Shown piece by piece: positions 51,324-62,573 of a stretch of 64,000 bases of DNA. The position numbers were made by a program, and so were the translations under genes. How positions within the stretch are numbered: position 1 is the stretch's first letter; each line of letters opens with the position of its first letter. The notes under the pieces are model-generated. The model was not told the DNA's origin, searched no databases, and saw only the letters and a list, made by a program, of their open reading frames with translations. This stretch comes from Chromobacterium sp. IIBBL 290-4 (GTDB taxonomy: Bacteria > Pseudomonadota > Gammaproteobacteria > Burkholderiales > Chromobacteriaceae), in contig NZ_CP100128.1 of NCBI RefSeq assembly GCF_024207115.1, forward strand, positions 2,542,001 to 2,606,000, written 5' to 3'.

Positions 51324-51350
51324 AAAAAACGCCGCCAGAGGCTGGCGGCG
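51324..51350 (-). terminator. Rho-independent terminator of purB
   Basis: On the minus strand stem CGCCGCCAG/CTGGCGGCG with a 3-base loop, then a T-run (A-run at 51324-51329). Confidence 0.88.
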
Positions 51351-51375
51351 TCGCAAAGGCAGATTTACTGGTTAC

Positions 51376-52878
<1,503 letters not shown>

Positions 52879-52880
52879 TC

Positions 52881-52906
52881 AAAAGAAACGGGCGACTGGC
52901 GCCCGT
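52881..52906 (-). terminator. Rho-independent terminator of ffh
   Basis: Stem ACGGGCG/CGCCCGT with a 5-base loop, followed on the minus strand by TTCTTTTG, 10 bases after the ffh stop. Confidence 0.7.
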
Positions 52907-52915
52907 TGTTTCCGC

Positions 52916-54271
52916 TTACATGCCGGGCATCATGCCCTTCATGCCGCGCATCATTTTCATCATCCCACCCTTGGACGAGAACTGCTTCATCATTTTCTGC
53001 ATCTGCTCGAACTGGGCCAGCAGGCGATTCACTTCCTGCACGGTCACGCCGGAGCCGGCGGCGATGCGGCGCTTGCGGCTGGCCTTGATCAATTCGGGCT
53101 TGCGGCGCTCGTCCATCGTCATCGAGTTGATAATGCCTTCGATGCGGCGCATCGATTTTTCCGCCTCGGCGCCCTGGATGCCCTTGGCCATCTGGCCGAT
53201 CTGTCCCGGCATTTTTTCCAGCAGATTGGACATGCCGCCCATTTTCTTCATCTGCTGCATCTGGGCCTTGAAGTCTTCCAGGTCGAAACCCTTGCCGGAT
53301 TTCAACTTCTTGGCCATCGCCTCGGCTTCTTTGTGATCGATGCCCTTCTGGACTTCCTCAATCAGCGACAGCACGTCGCCCATGCCCAGGATGCGGCTGG
53401 CGATGCGGTCCGGGTGGAAGGGCTCGATGGCGGCGACTTTTTCGCCCACGCCGATGAACTTGATAGGCTTGCCGGTGACGTGTCGCACCGACAGCGCGGC
53501 GCCGCCGCGCGAATCGCCGTCCATCTTGGTGAGGATGACGCCGGTCAGCGGCAGCGCCTCGTTGAAGGCCTTGGCGGTGTTGACCGCGTCCTGGCCCTGC
53601 ATCGCGTCCACCACGAACAGCGTTTCCACCGGATTGATGGCGGCATGCAGCGCCTTGATCTCCTCCATCATCGCTTCGTCGATGGCGAGACGGCCGGCAG
53701 TGTCGACCATCAGCACGTCGAAGAAATGGCGGCGGGCGTGGTCCAGCGCGGCGCGGGCGATGTCGACCGGCTTTTGCTTCTCGTCGGATGGGAACCATTC
53801 CACGCCCACTTGCGAGGCCAGCAGCTTCAGCTGCTCGATGGCGGCGGGACGATAAACGTCGGCCGAGACCACCAGCACCTTCTTCTTCTGGGTTTCCTTC
53901 AGCCTTTTGGCCAGTTTGCCGACGGTGGTGGTTTTACCCGCGCCCTGCAGGCCGGCCATCAGCACGATGGCGGGCGGCACGGCGGCCAGGTTGAGCTCGT
54001 CGTTCTTCTCGCCCATCAGCTTGACGAGTTCTTCGTTGACGACGCCCACCAGCGCTTGGCCCGGGGTGAGGCTGCCCATCACGTCCTGGCCCAGCGCGCG
54101 CTCTTTCACCTGGGCGATGAAGGTTTTGATGACGGGCAGCGCCACGTCGGCTTCCAGCAGCGCCATGCGCACTTCGCGCATCGCGTCCTGGATGTTGGAT
54201 TCGGTCAGCCGCGCGTTGCCGCGCAGGGTTTTCATCACGCCGGACAGGCGGCTGGTCAGGTTGTCTAGCAT
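52916..54271 (-). CDS. ffh: Signal recognition particle protein Ffh
   Basis: A 451-residue SRP54 GTPase that targets nascent membrane proteins with 4.5S RNA. Domains: N (MLDNLTSRLSGVMKTLRGNA), G (GLQGAGKTTTVGKLA, VDTAGR, TKMDGDSRGGAAL, IGVGEK) and the methionine-rich M domain (QMQQMKKMGGMSNLLEKMPG ... MMKMMRGMKGMMPGM). Confidence 0.98.
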   Translation of the reverse strand: MLDNLTSRLSGVMKTLRGNARLTESNIQDAMREVRMALLEADVALPVIKTFIAQVKERALGQDVMGSLTPGQALVGVVNEELVKLMGEKNDELNLAAVPPAIVLMAGLQGAGKTTTVGKLAKRLKETQKKKVLVVSADVYRPAAIEQLKLLASQVGVEWFPSDEKQKPVDIARAALDHARRHFFDVLMVDTAGRLAIDEAMMEEIKALHAAINPVETLFVVDAMQGQDAVNTAKAFNEALPLTGVILTKMDGDSRGGAALSVRHVTGKPIKFIGVGEKVAAIEPFHPDRIASRILGMGDVLSLIEEVQKGIDHKEAEAMAKKLKSGKGFDLEDFKAQMQQMKKMGGMSNLLEKMPGQIGQMAKGIQGAEAEKSMRRIEGIINSMTMDERRKPELIKASRKRRIAAGSGVTVQEVNRLLAQFEQMQKMMKQFSSKGGMMKMMRGMKGMMPGM

Positions 54272-54381
54272 GTGCTGTCCTTACTCTCTGCCACCGACAC
54301 GGCAGCTTGGTGTAGACTCTCAAACTGTCGATTTTACCACGAGCCGCCGGGTCAGCGCCCGGATTTGATGACATAAAAAAC

Positions 54382-55200
54382 ATGACCAGCCTCCTGCTCG
54401 TTCTCTCGCTGTTCCTGATCCTGTCCTACGGGGCCTTTACCTGGCACTACCTGGCCAATTGGAAGGGCGTGGCCCGCTGGCCACGCAATCCCAGGCTGGA
54501 GCATGGCCTGCTTGGCTTGCTGCTCCTGGTGCAGGCCGTGGTGGTGGTGGCGCCGCTCAGCGCCAGCGGCGGTTTGTCGCTGGGGGTGGGGCACGCGCTG
54601 GGCGTGATGGTGTGGATCATGCTGATGATCTACTGGACCTGCAGCTTCTTTTATAAAGTGGAAGGGCTGCAGCTGTTCATGATGCCGCTGGCGATGGCTG
54701 CGCTGGCCTTCGCCATTGCCTTTCCCGGCCATCATATGGTCAGCGATCTGTCCAATCCGGCTTTCGTGCTGCACATCCTGGTTTCCATGCTGGCCTACAG
54801 CCTGTTCGCCATCGGCGCGCTGATCGCGGTGTTGATGCTGATCCTGGAGCGTGCCTTGCACCATAGAAGAGTGTCGATGCTGGCCAAGCAGCTGCCGCCT
54901 TTGCTGACGCTGGAAAAAATGATGTTCCAGGTCATCGCGGTGGGCTTTTTGCTGCTGACGCTGACGCTGGTGACGGGCGTGACCTTTTCCGAGGAGGTGT
55001 TCGGCAAGGCTGCGGCGCTCACCCACAAAACCGTGTTCAGCGTGCTCTCCTGGCTGATTTTCGCCGCCTTGCTGCTGGGCCGTCGTTTGCGGGGGTGGCG
55101 CGGCAAGGTGGCGATCCGTTGGACTCTGGCCGGCTTCCTGTCCCTGATGCTGGCATACGTGGGCAGCAAGGTGGTTTTAGAATTAGTGCTGCAGCGCTAA
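54382..55200 (+). CDS. CcsA/YpjD-like cytochrome c assembly membrane protein
   Basis: A 272-residue protein with about eight membrane helices and the CcsA-family pattern (FVLHILVSMLAYSLFAIGAL, LLTLTLVTGVTFSEEVFG, HKTVFSVLSWLIFAALLLGR) with conserved His in LHIL and THKT that may bind haem. This YpjD-type subfamily is commonly encoded divergently next to ffh. Direct participation in cytochrome c maturation is not established for it. Confidence 0.8.
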   Translation: MTSLLLVLSLFLILSYGAFTWHYLANWKGVARWPRNPRLEHGLLGLLLLVQAVVVVAPLSASGGLSLGVGHALGVMVWIMLMIYWTCSFFYKVEGLQLFMMPLAMAALAFAIAFPGHHMVSDLSNPAFVLHILVSMLAYSLFAIGALIAVLMLILERALHHRRVSMLAKQLPPLLTLEKMMFQVIAVGFLLLTLTLVTGVTFSEEVFGKAAALTHKTVFSVLSWLIFAALLLGRRLRGWRGKVAIRWTLAGFLSLMLAYVGSKVVLELVLQR

Positions 55201-55262
55201 GGCGCCGCATAAGCGTTTTTCTCTAAAACCGTTTGCAAAGCATCCTCGCAAGGAGTCTTTCC

Positions 55263-55574
55263 GTGAAAAAACTGCTATCTGTTTTCGCCGCCTTGATGTT
55301 GTTGTGCAATTTCGCCCTGGCCGCGGTCAATCTCAATACCGCCACGCAGCAGCAATTGGAAGCGTTGAAGGGCATAGGCCCGGCCAAAGCCAAGGCCATC
55401 GTCGATTACCGGACCAAGAACGGCCCGTTCAAAACGGTGGACGATCTGAAGAAAGTCTCCGGCATCGGCGACAAGACGCTGGAAAAGCTGCGCAAGGATT
55501 TGGCTGTGAGCGGCGGCGCGCCGGCAGCCGCGCCTGCGGCTAAACCCACGGCCAAGCCTGTGGCAACCAAGTAA
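55263..55574 (+). CDS. ComEA-like helix-hairpin-helix protein with signal peptide
   Basis: A 103-residue secreted protein. The signal peptide (KKLLSVFAALMLLCNFALA) is followed by VNLNTATQQQLEALKGIGPA and GIGDKTLEKLRKDLA, the two HhH motifs of the ComEA family, then an Ala/Pro/Lys tail. ComEA binds DNA in the periplasm during natural transformation with type IV pili, whose genes begin about 1.7 kb downstream. The GTG at 55263 is chosen for AAGGAG seven bases upstream. Confidence 0.88.
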   Translation: MKKLLSVFAALMLLCNFALAAVNLNTATQQQLEALKGIGPAKAKAIVDYRTKNGPFKTVDDLKKVSGIGDKTLEKLRKDLAVSGGAPAAAPAAKPTAKPVATK

Positions 55575-55640
55575 TACGCTTGCGCGGCATCTGAAGTTGC
55601 GGGTCTCTTCACTGTGGTGGAGGGCGCGCAGCGTCTCAAG

Positions 55641-55675
55641 CAGCTCTGTCGGCTTCGGCCCGCAGGGCTGTTTGT
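55641..55675 (+). terminator. Rho-independent terminator after the ComEA-like gene
   Basis: Stem CAGCTCTG/CAGGGCTG (one G-U) with a 14-base loop, followed by TTTGTTT. Confidence 0.6.
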
Positions 55676-55837
55676 TTATGGTGTAGTCATTTTTGTGTTG
55701 TATAAGTGAAACAATTCTGGTTTTGGTGTTGCGTTTTTGCAAATGCGAGGAGTCATATGGAATAAGGGTTTCAGCTGGTTTTGCCGAAATCCTGTTGTTT
55801 TTTGGGAGAGTTTTCATAGGAGCGGCCCGCCTAGGCT

Positions 55838-55866
55838 TTGTTTTTTTGCAACGTCAGTCTTATATT
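55838..55866 (+). promoter_or_regulatory. Promoter of the porin gene
   Basis: TTGTTT, a 17-base spacer, then TATATT, giving a leader of about 85 bases before the porin ATG. The region 55680-55830 upstream is AT-rich and holds no gene. Confidence 0.5.
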
Positions 55867-55956
55867 GGCTACAGCGATCGGCGGAACATATCGCCGACAC
55901 ATAAATGTCCGGGCTCAGCCAACAGGACAAAATCAACTGACTTGAAAGGATTTGCA

Positions 55957-57099
55957 ATGAACAAGAAGCTTATCGCCTTGGCATTGGCCGCCCTGCCTGC
56001 AGCCGCCATGGCGGACGTGACCATCTACGGCACCATCAAGGCTGGTATCGAAGACAACAAGACCTACAGCTCTTCCTTGGGTCTGGATGGCAATAAAAGC
56101 CCGAGAAGCGGCGTCCAAGTCAATGACTGGACCTCCAGCATTGGCTTCAAGGGCAGCGAAGATGTCGGCAATGGCCTGAAGGCGATCTGGCAGGTGGAAA
56201 GCCGCTTGCATATGGATGGCACCAACGGCAACAAAAATGCCGCGTCCAGCGATGGCCTTGGCACTCGCGATACTTTCGTCGGTCTGGCCGGCGATTCGTG
56301 GGGCAAGGTCCGTTTGGGTCGTCTGTCTGACTATGCCAACTCCGACATGGAACAGGTAGACCCGGGTTCATACAGCGACGAAAGCGTCGGCGGTCTGGGC
56401 ATGTTCACTCGTCTGGATGGCCGTCATAACAACGCTATCCGTTATGACAGCGCCAACTGGGGCGGTTTCAGCATGGCAGTTCTGTGGGCGCTTGATGAAA
56501 ACCGCACTACCGTCGCTGGCACTCGCACCAATAACCAGTTCTCCAACATTGGCCTGAGCTACGAAAACTCGGGTTATTTCGGCAAGTACAACTACGGCAG
56601 CTGGGGCGATTCGAATCTGGTCGGCGGCAACAAGGACTGGCATCGTTTTGAAGGCGGCTACAACGCCAACAATATCTACTTGGCTTTGGGCTATCAACAA
56701 GTCCGCGGTTATGGCTTCAGCCCGTTCTACAATGGCACAGTGGGTACTGCTGTAAACAACGCTGTTGTTAATAACTTGGTAAATAATGGCACTTTTGCCA
56801 CGACGGCCCAGGCCCAAGCGGCAGTGAATTCCCTCCTGATGAAGACCAAGGAGCTCGCGCTGACTGGTGGCTACACCTTCGGTTCCTTCACGCCTTACCT
56901 GTCGTATGTTAAGGGTTACGATGTTTCTCTGAATGGCACCAACATCAACAAGAGCGGCTACGACCAGTTCGTGTTGAGTCTGGATTATGCGCTCTCCAAG
57001 CGCACTGACGTGTATACCTCTTACGGGCACGTGAACTGGAAGGCTGACGGCGCTGCTAGCGAAAGCACCTTCGGCCTGGGTCTGATCCACCGCTTCTGA
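55957..57099 (+). CDS. Neisserial-type general porin
   Basis: A 380-residue outer-membrane beta-barrel porin. Signal peptide MNKKLIALALAALPAAAMA, then DVTIYGTIKAGIED, WTSSIGFKGSEDVGNGLKAI, GLAGDSWGKVRLGRL and the C-terminal FGLGLIHRF ending in Phe, the outer-membrane insertion signal. The pattern matches trimeric porins of betaproteobacteria. AAAGGA precedes the ATG; longer in-frame starts cross the promoter. Confidence 0.95.
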   Translation: MNKKLIALALAALPAAAMADVTIYGTIKAGIEDNKTYSSSLGLDGNKSPRSGVQVNDWTSSIGFKGSEDVGNGLKAIWQVESRLHMDGTNGNKNAASSDGLGTRDTFVGLAGDSWGKVRLGRLSDYANSDMEQVDPGSYSDESVGGLGMFTRLDGRHNNAIRYDSANWGGFSMAVLWALDENRTTVAGTRTNNQFSNIGLSYENSGYFGKYNYGSWGDSNLVGGNKDWHRFEGGYNANNIYLALGYQQVRGYGFSPFYNGTVGTAVNNAVVNNLVNNGTFATTAQAQAAVNSLLMKTKELALTGGYTFGSFTPYLSYVKGYDVSLNGTNINKSGYDQFVLSLDYALSKRTDVYTSYGHVNWKADGAASESTFGLGLIHRF

Positions 57100-57121
57100 T
57101 CGTTTCTGGCAACGATGCAAG

Positions 57122-57147
57122 AGGGCTGCTTTGGCAGCCCTTTTTTA
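57122..57147 (+). terminator. Rho-independent terminator of the porin gene
   Basis: Stem GGGCTGC/GCAGCCC with loop TTTG, then TTTTTT. Confidence 0.9.
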
Positions 57148-57216
57148 TTGAGCCCTGCGCGCGGTCGAAGGTTTGCTCGCTTTGGTATTGCTCCGGGGAA
57201 GGGGCGGTATTTCGCA

Positions 57217-57222
57217 TATAAT
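57217..57222 (+). promoter_or_regulatory. Possible -10 element of the pilB operon
   Basis: A perfect TATAAT 59 bases upstream of the chosen pilB start. No good -35 is found at normal spacing. If used, it rules out the ATGs at 57221 and 57224 as starts. Confidence 0.4.
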
Positions 57223-57280
57223 GATGTCAAAGCCTGCGCACGATCGTGACTACAACGTCAAAACGGAACCGGTTTCGCAT

Positions 57281-58987
57281 ATGGAAGCTTCGGCAGGGAT
57301 TTCCGGCCTGGGCAGGGCCCTGATACAACATAACGCGCTGCCTCAGCAAGAGGCGGACGCCATTCAGCGCCATGCCGCGGCCGGCAATGTCAGCTTTGTC
57401 GAGCAGCTGATTCTCAGCAAGAAGATGACGGCGCAAGAGATCGCCATGTTCGCTTCGCGCATTTTCGGCTATCCCTTGCTCGATATGTCTTCGCTGGATG
57501 TGGATCAGTTGCCCAAGGGCTTGGTGGATGACGATCTGATCGCCAGCCGCCGTTTGCTGCCCTTGCTGAAGCGCGGCAATAAACTGTATATCGGCACTTC
57601 TGATCCTACCCAGACTTCGGCCTACCATGCCATTACGTTCAAGACGGGACTGACCGTGGAAATCGTGGTGGTGGAGGACGACAAGCTGTCCAAGGTGCTG
57701 GGCCGTTACCAGGACAACTCCACATCGGCGCTGAAGGAGTTGGAAAACGAGGACTTCGGCGATCTCGAATTCGCCGATCCGGATGCGCAGGTCGACTCCG
57801 GACCGCAGGTGGAGGTCGATGACGCGCCGGTCGTGAAGTTCATCCACAAGATGCTGCTGGACGCGATCGCCGGCGGCGCGTCCGACATCCATTTTGAGCC
57901 CTATGAGAAGTATTACCGCATCCGTTATCGGGTGGATGGCGTCTTGAAAGAGGTGGCGCAGCCGCCGCTATTGTTGAAGGAAAAAATCGCTTCGCGCATC
58001 AAGGTGATCTCCAAGCTCGATATTTCGGAAAAGCGCGTGCCGCAGGATGGCCGGCTGAAGCTGGTGTTGTCCAAGAGCCGGGCCATCGATTTCCGGGTCA
58101 GCACCTTGCCTACGCTGTTCGGCGAGAAAATCGTGATGCGTATCCTGGACTCGTCGGCCGCTTCTCTGGATATCGAGCAGCTGGGCTTCGAGCCCGAGCA
58201 GAAGGCTTTGCTGCTGTCGGCCATCGCCCGGCCTTACGGCATGGTGCTGGTGACCGGGCCTACCGGCAGCGGCAAGACGGTGTCCTTGTATACCTGTTTG
58301 AATATCTTGAACAAGCCGGACCTCAACATCGCCACCGCGGAAGACCCGGTGGAAATCAATTTGCCGGGCATCAATCAGGTCAATGTCAATGAAAAGGCCG
58401 GCCTGACCTTCGCGTTCGCGTTGAAGGCGTTTCTGCGGCAGGATCCGGATGTGATCATGGTGGGCGAGATCCGCGATTTCGAAACCGCCGACATCGCCAT
58501 CAAAGCGGCACAGACCGGGCATATGGTGTTCTCCACCCTGCACACCAATAACGCGCCGGCGACGCTGACCCGGATGTTGAATATGGGAGTGGCGCCGTTC
58601 AATATCGCCAGTTCGGTGCTGCTGATCATGGCGCAGCGGCTGGCGCGCCGCTTATGCAGCCATTGCAAGAAACCGGTGGAAATTCCCGATGAGGCGCTGT
58701 TGCATGCCGGCTTCCGCAAAGAGGAGCTGGATGGCAGCTGGCATCCTTATGGTCCGGTCGGCTGCGAAGAGTGCCGCAACACCGGTTACAAGGGCAGAAC
58801 CGGGATTTATGAAGTGATGCCGATCAGCGACGCGATGACGCGGCTGATCATGAAGAACGGCACTGCGGTGGATATCGCCGACCTGGCCAAGCAGGAAGGC
58901 ATGGTCGATTTGCGGCGGGCGGGACTGATCAAGGTGAGGCGAGGCCTTACCTCCTTGGCGGAGATCGAGGCGGTGACCAACGACTGA
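57281..58987 (+). CDS. pilB: Type IV pilus assembly ATPase PilB
   Basis: A 568-residue hexameric ATPase that drives pilus extension. The N-terminal MshEN-like domain (GRALIQHNALPQQEADAIQR) precedes the ATPase core: Walker A GPTGSGKT, Asp box AEDPVE, Walker B DVIMVGEIRD and His box TGHMVFSTLHTN. A tetracysteine zinc motif (CSHCKKP ... CEECRNTG) follows. The start at 57281 gives the usual length; ATGs at 57221/57224 are alternatives. It heads pilB-pilC-pilD. Confidence 0.96.
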   Translation: MEASAGISGLGRALIQHNALPQQEADAIQRHAAAGNVSFVEQLILSKKMTAQEIAMFASRIFGYPLLDMSSLDVDQLPKGLVDDDLIASRRLLPLLKRGNKLYIGTSDPTQTSAYHAITFKTGLTVEIVVVEDDKLSKVLGRYQDNSTSALKELENEDFGDLEFADPDAQVDSGPQVEVDDAPVVKFIHKMLLDAIAGGASDIHFEPYEKYYRIRYRVDGVLKEVAQPPLLLKEKIASRIKVISKLDISEKRVPQDGRLKLVLSKSRAIDFRVSTLPTLFGEKIVMRILDSSAASLDIEQLGFEPEQKALLLSAIARPYGMVLVTGPTGSGKTVSLYTCLNILNKPDLNIATAEDPVEINLPGINQVNVNEKAGLTFAFALKAFLRQDPDVIMVGEIRDFETADIAIKAAQTGHMVFSTLHTNNAPATLTRMLNMGVAPFNIASSVLLIMAQRLARRLCSHCKKPVEIPDEALLHAGFRKEELDGSWHPYGPVGCEECRNTGYKGRTGIYEVMPISDAMTRLIMKNGTAVDIADLAKQEGMVDLRRAGLIKVRRGLTSLAEIEAVTND

Positions 58988-59030
58988 GGTCGAGAGCATC
59001 GCTCAAGCTTGAATAGGGAAGGTTGGATCA

Positions 59031-60254
59031 ATGGCGACACCGGCTGCCAAAAAGGCGAATCCCGGATATATCTGGGAATGGGAAGGCAAGGACCGCGCCG
59101 GCAAGGCGATACGGGGGGAGGTGCGGGCCGAGTCGGAAAGCGTGGCCAAAACCCAGTTGCGCCGCCAGGGCATCAACGTCACCAAGATACGCAAGCGCCG
59201 CAGCGGTTTCGGCAAGAAAATCACCGAAAAAGACATCACCCTGTTCACGCGCCAGCTGTCCACCATGATGCGCGCCGGCGTGCCCTTATTGCAGGCCTTC
59301 GATATTTCGGCCAAGGGGCATGGCAATCCCGCGGTGACGCGGATGCTGCTGGAGGTGAGGGCGGATGTGGAGACCGGCTCGTCGCTGGCGGAGGCGTTCC
59401 GCAAAAAACCCTTGTATTTCGACAAGCTGTTTTGCAATCTGATCGCCGCCGGCGAGACCGGCGGGGTGCTGGATAGCCTGCTGGACAAACTGGCCACGTA
59501 TAAAGAAAAAGTCATGGCGATCAAGGCCAAGATCAAGTCGGCCCTGATTTATCCGACGGCCATCGTGGGCACTGCGTTGGTGATTACCGCGGTGATCATG
59601 ATTTACGTGATTCCGGCTTTCAAGGATTTGTTTTCCAGTTTCGGCGCCAATTTGCCGGCGCCCACATTGTTTGTGATCTGGCTGTCCGACCAGTTTGTCC
59701 ATTTTTGGTGGCTGATTTTCGGCAGCATTTTCGGCTCGCTGTTCGCCTTCTTTTACGCATTCAAGCGCACGCCCAAGCTGCAGGAGCAGATGGACAGGCT
59801 ATTGCTGAGGTTGCCGGTGATAGGCGACATCATCCGCAAGGCCACCATCGCGCGGTGGGCGCGCACGCTGTCCACGCTGTTCGCGGCTGGAGTGCCCTTG
59901 GTGGAGGCTCTGGACTCGGTGGGCGGCGCGGCGGGCAATCAGGTGTATGCGGAGGCGACCAAGCGCATCCAGTCCGATGTCAGCGCCGGCTCCAGCCTGA
60001 ATTTTTCGATGCAGCGCACCGATCTGTTTCCCAATATGGTGCTGCAAATGACCTCGATCGGCGAGGAGTCGGGCTCTCTGGATCAGATGCTGGACAAAGT
60101 TGCCGACTTTTATGAAGAAGAAGTGGATAATGCGGTGGCCGCGCTGTCCAGCCTGCTGGAGCCGGCCATCATGGTGATTCTGGGCGTGTTGATCGGCGGC
60201 CTGGTGATCGCGATGTACATGCCGATCTTCAAAATGGGACAAGTGGTGGGCTGA
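59031..60254 (+). CDS. pilC: Type IV pilus inner-membrane platform protein PilC
   Basis: A 407-residue polytopic GspF-family protein (PilG in Neisseria naming). Two GspF repeats are visible: TLFTRQLSTMMRAGVPLLQA with GETGGVLDSLLDKLATY, and ARTLSTLFAAGVPLVEALDS with GEESGSLDQMLDKVADFYEE. Membrane helices follow each repeat (IVGTALVITAVIMIYVIPAF; PAIMVILGVLIGGLVIAMY). It couples PilB to pilin assembly. Its stop overlaps the pilD start by one base. Confidence 0.96.
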   Translation: MATPAAKKANPGYIWEWEGKDRAGKAIRGEVRAESESVAKTQLRRQGINVTKIRKRRSGFGKKITEKDITLFTRQLSTMMRAGVPLLQAFDISAKGHGNPAVTRMLLEVRADVETGSSLAEAFRKKPLYFDKLFCNLIAAGETGGVLDSLLDKLATYKEKVMAIKAKIKSALIYPTAIVGTALVITAVIMIYVIPAFKDLFSSFGANLPAPTLFVIWLSDQFVHFWWLIFGSIFGSLFAFFYAFKRTPKLQEQMDRLLLRLPVIGDIIRKATIARWARTLSTLFAAGVPLVEALDSVGGAAGNQVYAEATKRIQSDVSAGSSLNFSMQRTDLFPNMVLQMTSIGEESGSLDQMLDKVADFYEEEVDNAVAALSSLLEPAIMVILGVLIGGLVIAMYMPIFKMGQVVG

Positions 60255-61174
60255 TGCTGGACGACTTGATTTGGTTGCTGAGCGCGCATACCGGCTATCT
60301 TGTCGGCGTGGCCATCGTGCTTGGATTGATGGTGGGCAGCTTTCTCAATGTCGTGATTCATCGCCTGCCTGGCATGCTGGAGCGCGACTTTCTCGCAGAC
60401 AGCGTGGAGTACCTGGCCGAGCACCAGCGCTTCGAGCCATTGCGCCTGGCCGCGCAGGATGCGGCCAGCGCCATGAGCGGCATGACGGTGGCCAATTTAT
60501 GGAAGCCGGGATCGCGCTGTCCGGCCTGCGGCGCGCCGGTGCGGCCCTGGCATAATATTCCCATGTTGGGGTTTGTTTTGCTGCGCGGGCGTTGCCGGGA
60601 CTGCGGGAGCAAAATCAGCCCGCGCTACCCCCTGGTGGAGGCATGGTGCGGAGCGTTGTTCGGATTTCTGGCCTGGGAAATAGGCTGGGGCTGGCCTCTT
60701 GCCGGGGCGTTACTATTGACGGCGGCCTTGCTGGCATTGGCCTTTATCGATTTGGACACCGGCCTGCTGCCGGATGATCTGACGCTGCCTTTGTTGTGGG
60801 CGGGGCTGTTGTTCAATTTGTTTTCGGGCAGGCTGCCGCTGGCTGACGCTGTGCTGGGCGCGGCATGCGGTTATCTCGCCTTGTGGCTGGTGTTTCATGT
60901 ATTCAAGCTGCTGACCGGCAAAGAAGGCTTCGGCTACGGCGATTTCAAATTGCTGGCGGCGCTGGGGGCCTGGTTGGGGTGGTCTATGCTGCCTTTGATC
61001 ATTTTTCTGTCCTCGCTGGTCGGCGCCGCGGCGGGGTTGGCGTGGATGGCATGGTCCAAGGGCAGGCTTGAGCAAAAAATTCCTTTTGGTCCCTATCTGG
61101 CCATCGCTGGCTGGATCGCGATGGCCTGGGGCGGGCAAATCATGAATGGATATTTGGCATGGGTATCCCGGTAG
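60254..61174 (+). CDS. pilD: Type IV prepilin peptidase/N-methyltransferase PilD
   Basis: A 306-residue bifunctional membrane enzyme that cleaves and N-methylates prepilins. The cytoplasmic zinc motif CPACGAP ... CRDCGSK and the two aspartyl-protease motifs FIDLDTGLLPDDLT and GYGDFKLLAALGAW are intact. About seven membrane helices are seen. It also processes type II secretion pseudopilins where present. It overlaps coaE by 16 bases. Confidence 0.97.
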   Translation: MLDDLIWLLSAHTGYLVGVAIVLGLMVGSFLNVVIHRLPGMLERDFLADSVEYLAEHQRFEPLRLAAQDAASAMSGMTVANLWKPGSRCPACGAPVRPWHNIPMLGFVLLRGRCRDCGSKISPRYPLVEAWCGALFGFLAWEIGWGWPLAGALLLTAALLALAFIDLDTGLLPDDLTLPLLWAGLLFNLFSGRLPLADAVLGAACGYLALWLVFHVFKLLTGKEGFGYGDFKLLAALGAWLGWSMLPLIIFLSSLVGAAAGLAWMAWSKGRLEQKIPFGPYLAIAGWIAMAWGGQIMNGYLAWVSR

Positions 61175-61773
61175 TCGGCCTGACCGGCGGCATAGGGTCG
61201 GGCAAGAGCGCCGCCGCCGAGCGGTTCGCCGAACTGGGCGTGGCGGTGGTGGATACGGATCTGATCGCTCATCAGTTGACGGGGCCGGGGGGCGCGGCGA
61301 TGGCCGCCATTGAACGAGAATTCGGTCCGGCCGCCCTGACTGCTCAGGGTGCCTTGAATCGGCCGGCGATGCGGGAGAAGGTGTTTGCCGATCCGGCCAG
61401 CAAAAAGAGGCTGGAGGCCATTTTGCATCCCGCCATTCATGCGGAAAGCTTGCGTCAGCTTGAATCGGCGCGGGGAGATTACGCGCTGCTGGTTGTGCCG
61501 CTATTGTTCGAAAGCGATCGATACCTGCCGCTATTGGCGCGCACGCTGGTGGTGGACTGCAGTGAAAATACGCAGCTGGAAAGGGTGATGCGCCGCAGCG
61601 GACTGTCCGAGGAAGCCGTCCGCGCCATCATGTCGGCGCAGCTTTCCCGGACGGAGCGGCTGCGCCGGGCGGACGATAGCATAGATAATGACGGCAGCTT
61701 GGCCGAATTGAGACTTCAAGTCGATGCCAAACACGGTTATTATCTGGCCAATCTTGTCAATGCATTGTTATGA
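61159..61773 (+). CDS. coaE: Dephospho-CoA kinase
   Basis: A 204-residue P-loop kinase for the last step of coenzyme A synthesis. Motifs are GLTGGIGSGKS (Walker A), VVDTDLIAHQL (catalytic Asp), HPAIHAE and DCSENTQLERVMRRSGLSEE (lid). The overlap with pilD shows operon membership. Confidence 0.96.
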   Translation: MGIPVVGLTGGIGSGKSAAAERFAELGVAVVDTDLIAHQLTGPGGAAMAAIEREFGPAALTAQGALNRPAMREKVFADPASKKRLEAILHPAIHAESLRQLESARGDYALLVVPLLFESDRYLPLLARTLVVDCSENTQLERVMRRSGLSEEAVRAIMSAQLSRTERLRRADDSIDNDGSLAELRLQVDAKHGYYLANLVNALL

Positions 61774-61809
61774 GGCTTGCTGCAAGCCGTGGAGAAGGGC
61801 AGATTGGCC

Positions 61810-62568
61810 GTGATCAGTTTTGAATTTCCTGTCACCGAACGCACCCGTATTCTGCTTCGCCTGGAATATCTATATGGGCGGCTGGCTTTTTTTGTCGGCA
61901 AAGACCACGCGCATGACCACCATGCGGCGCTGATGGTGTTGTTCGAGTTGATGGAAACCGCCTCGCGCGCCGATCTGAAGGCGGATTTGCTGCAGGAGCT
62001 GGAACGGCAGAAGCAAGTATTGGAAGCGCTGCGCGACAATCCGAACGTGGCGGAGGAAACGCTGGAGGGCGTGCTGGAGGAGATCGAGCACGCCTCCGGC
62101 AAGCTGCTGGCCCTGACCGGCAAGTTCGGCCAGAATCTGCGCGAGAATGAATGGCTGATGGCGATCAAGCAGCGCGCGGGCATTCCCGGCGGCACCTGTC
62201 AGTTTGACTTGCCGTCCTATCACTTGTGGCAGCAGCGCCCCGCCGACGCCCGCCGTCAGGATCTGCTGCGTTGGGCCGCGCCCCTGATGCCGACCGCCGA
62301 GGCCGCTGACATCTTGCTGAGGCTGCTGCGCGACAGCGGCAAAACCCACCATTACGTGGCCCGCAAGGGCGCGTTCCAGCAAATGTCCGGCGGCAAGGTG
62401 GTGCAGCTGATCCGCGTCGGCTATGATGACAACCTCGAACTGTTGCCGGAATTGTCCGCCAACAAGTACGCGCTCAATATCCGTTTCGTCAACGCGGTGA
62501 CCGGCGAAGCCCGGCCCAAGCAGACTGAACAGGATGTCGAGTTCTACCTCACCAATTGCAAGTTTTGA
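61810..62568 (+). CDS. zapD: Cell division protein ZapD
   Basis: A 252-residue FtsZ-bundling protein. Conserved parts: [20 protein letters not shown] at the N-terminus, [18 protein letters not shown] and [20 protein letters not shown]. The GTG at 61810 reproduces the family N-terminus (M/V-ISFEFP); the frame extends 11 codons further upstream but without similarity. The position between coaE and yacG is the conserved order in many Proteobacteria. Confidence 0.95.
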   Translation: MISFEFPVTERTRILLRLEYLYGRLAFFVGKDHAHDHHAALMVLFELMETASRADLKADLLQELERQKQVLEALRDNPNVAEETLEGVLEEIEHASGKLLALTGKFGQNLRENEWLMAIKQRAGIPGGTCQFDLPSYHLWQQRPADARRQDLLRWAAPLMPTAEAADILLRLLRDSGKTHHYVARKGAFQQMSGGKVVQLIRVGYDDNLELLPELSANKYALNIRFVNAVTGEARPKQTEQDVEFYLTNCKF

Positions 62569-62573
62569 GTTTC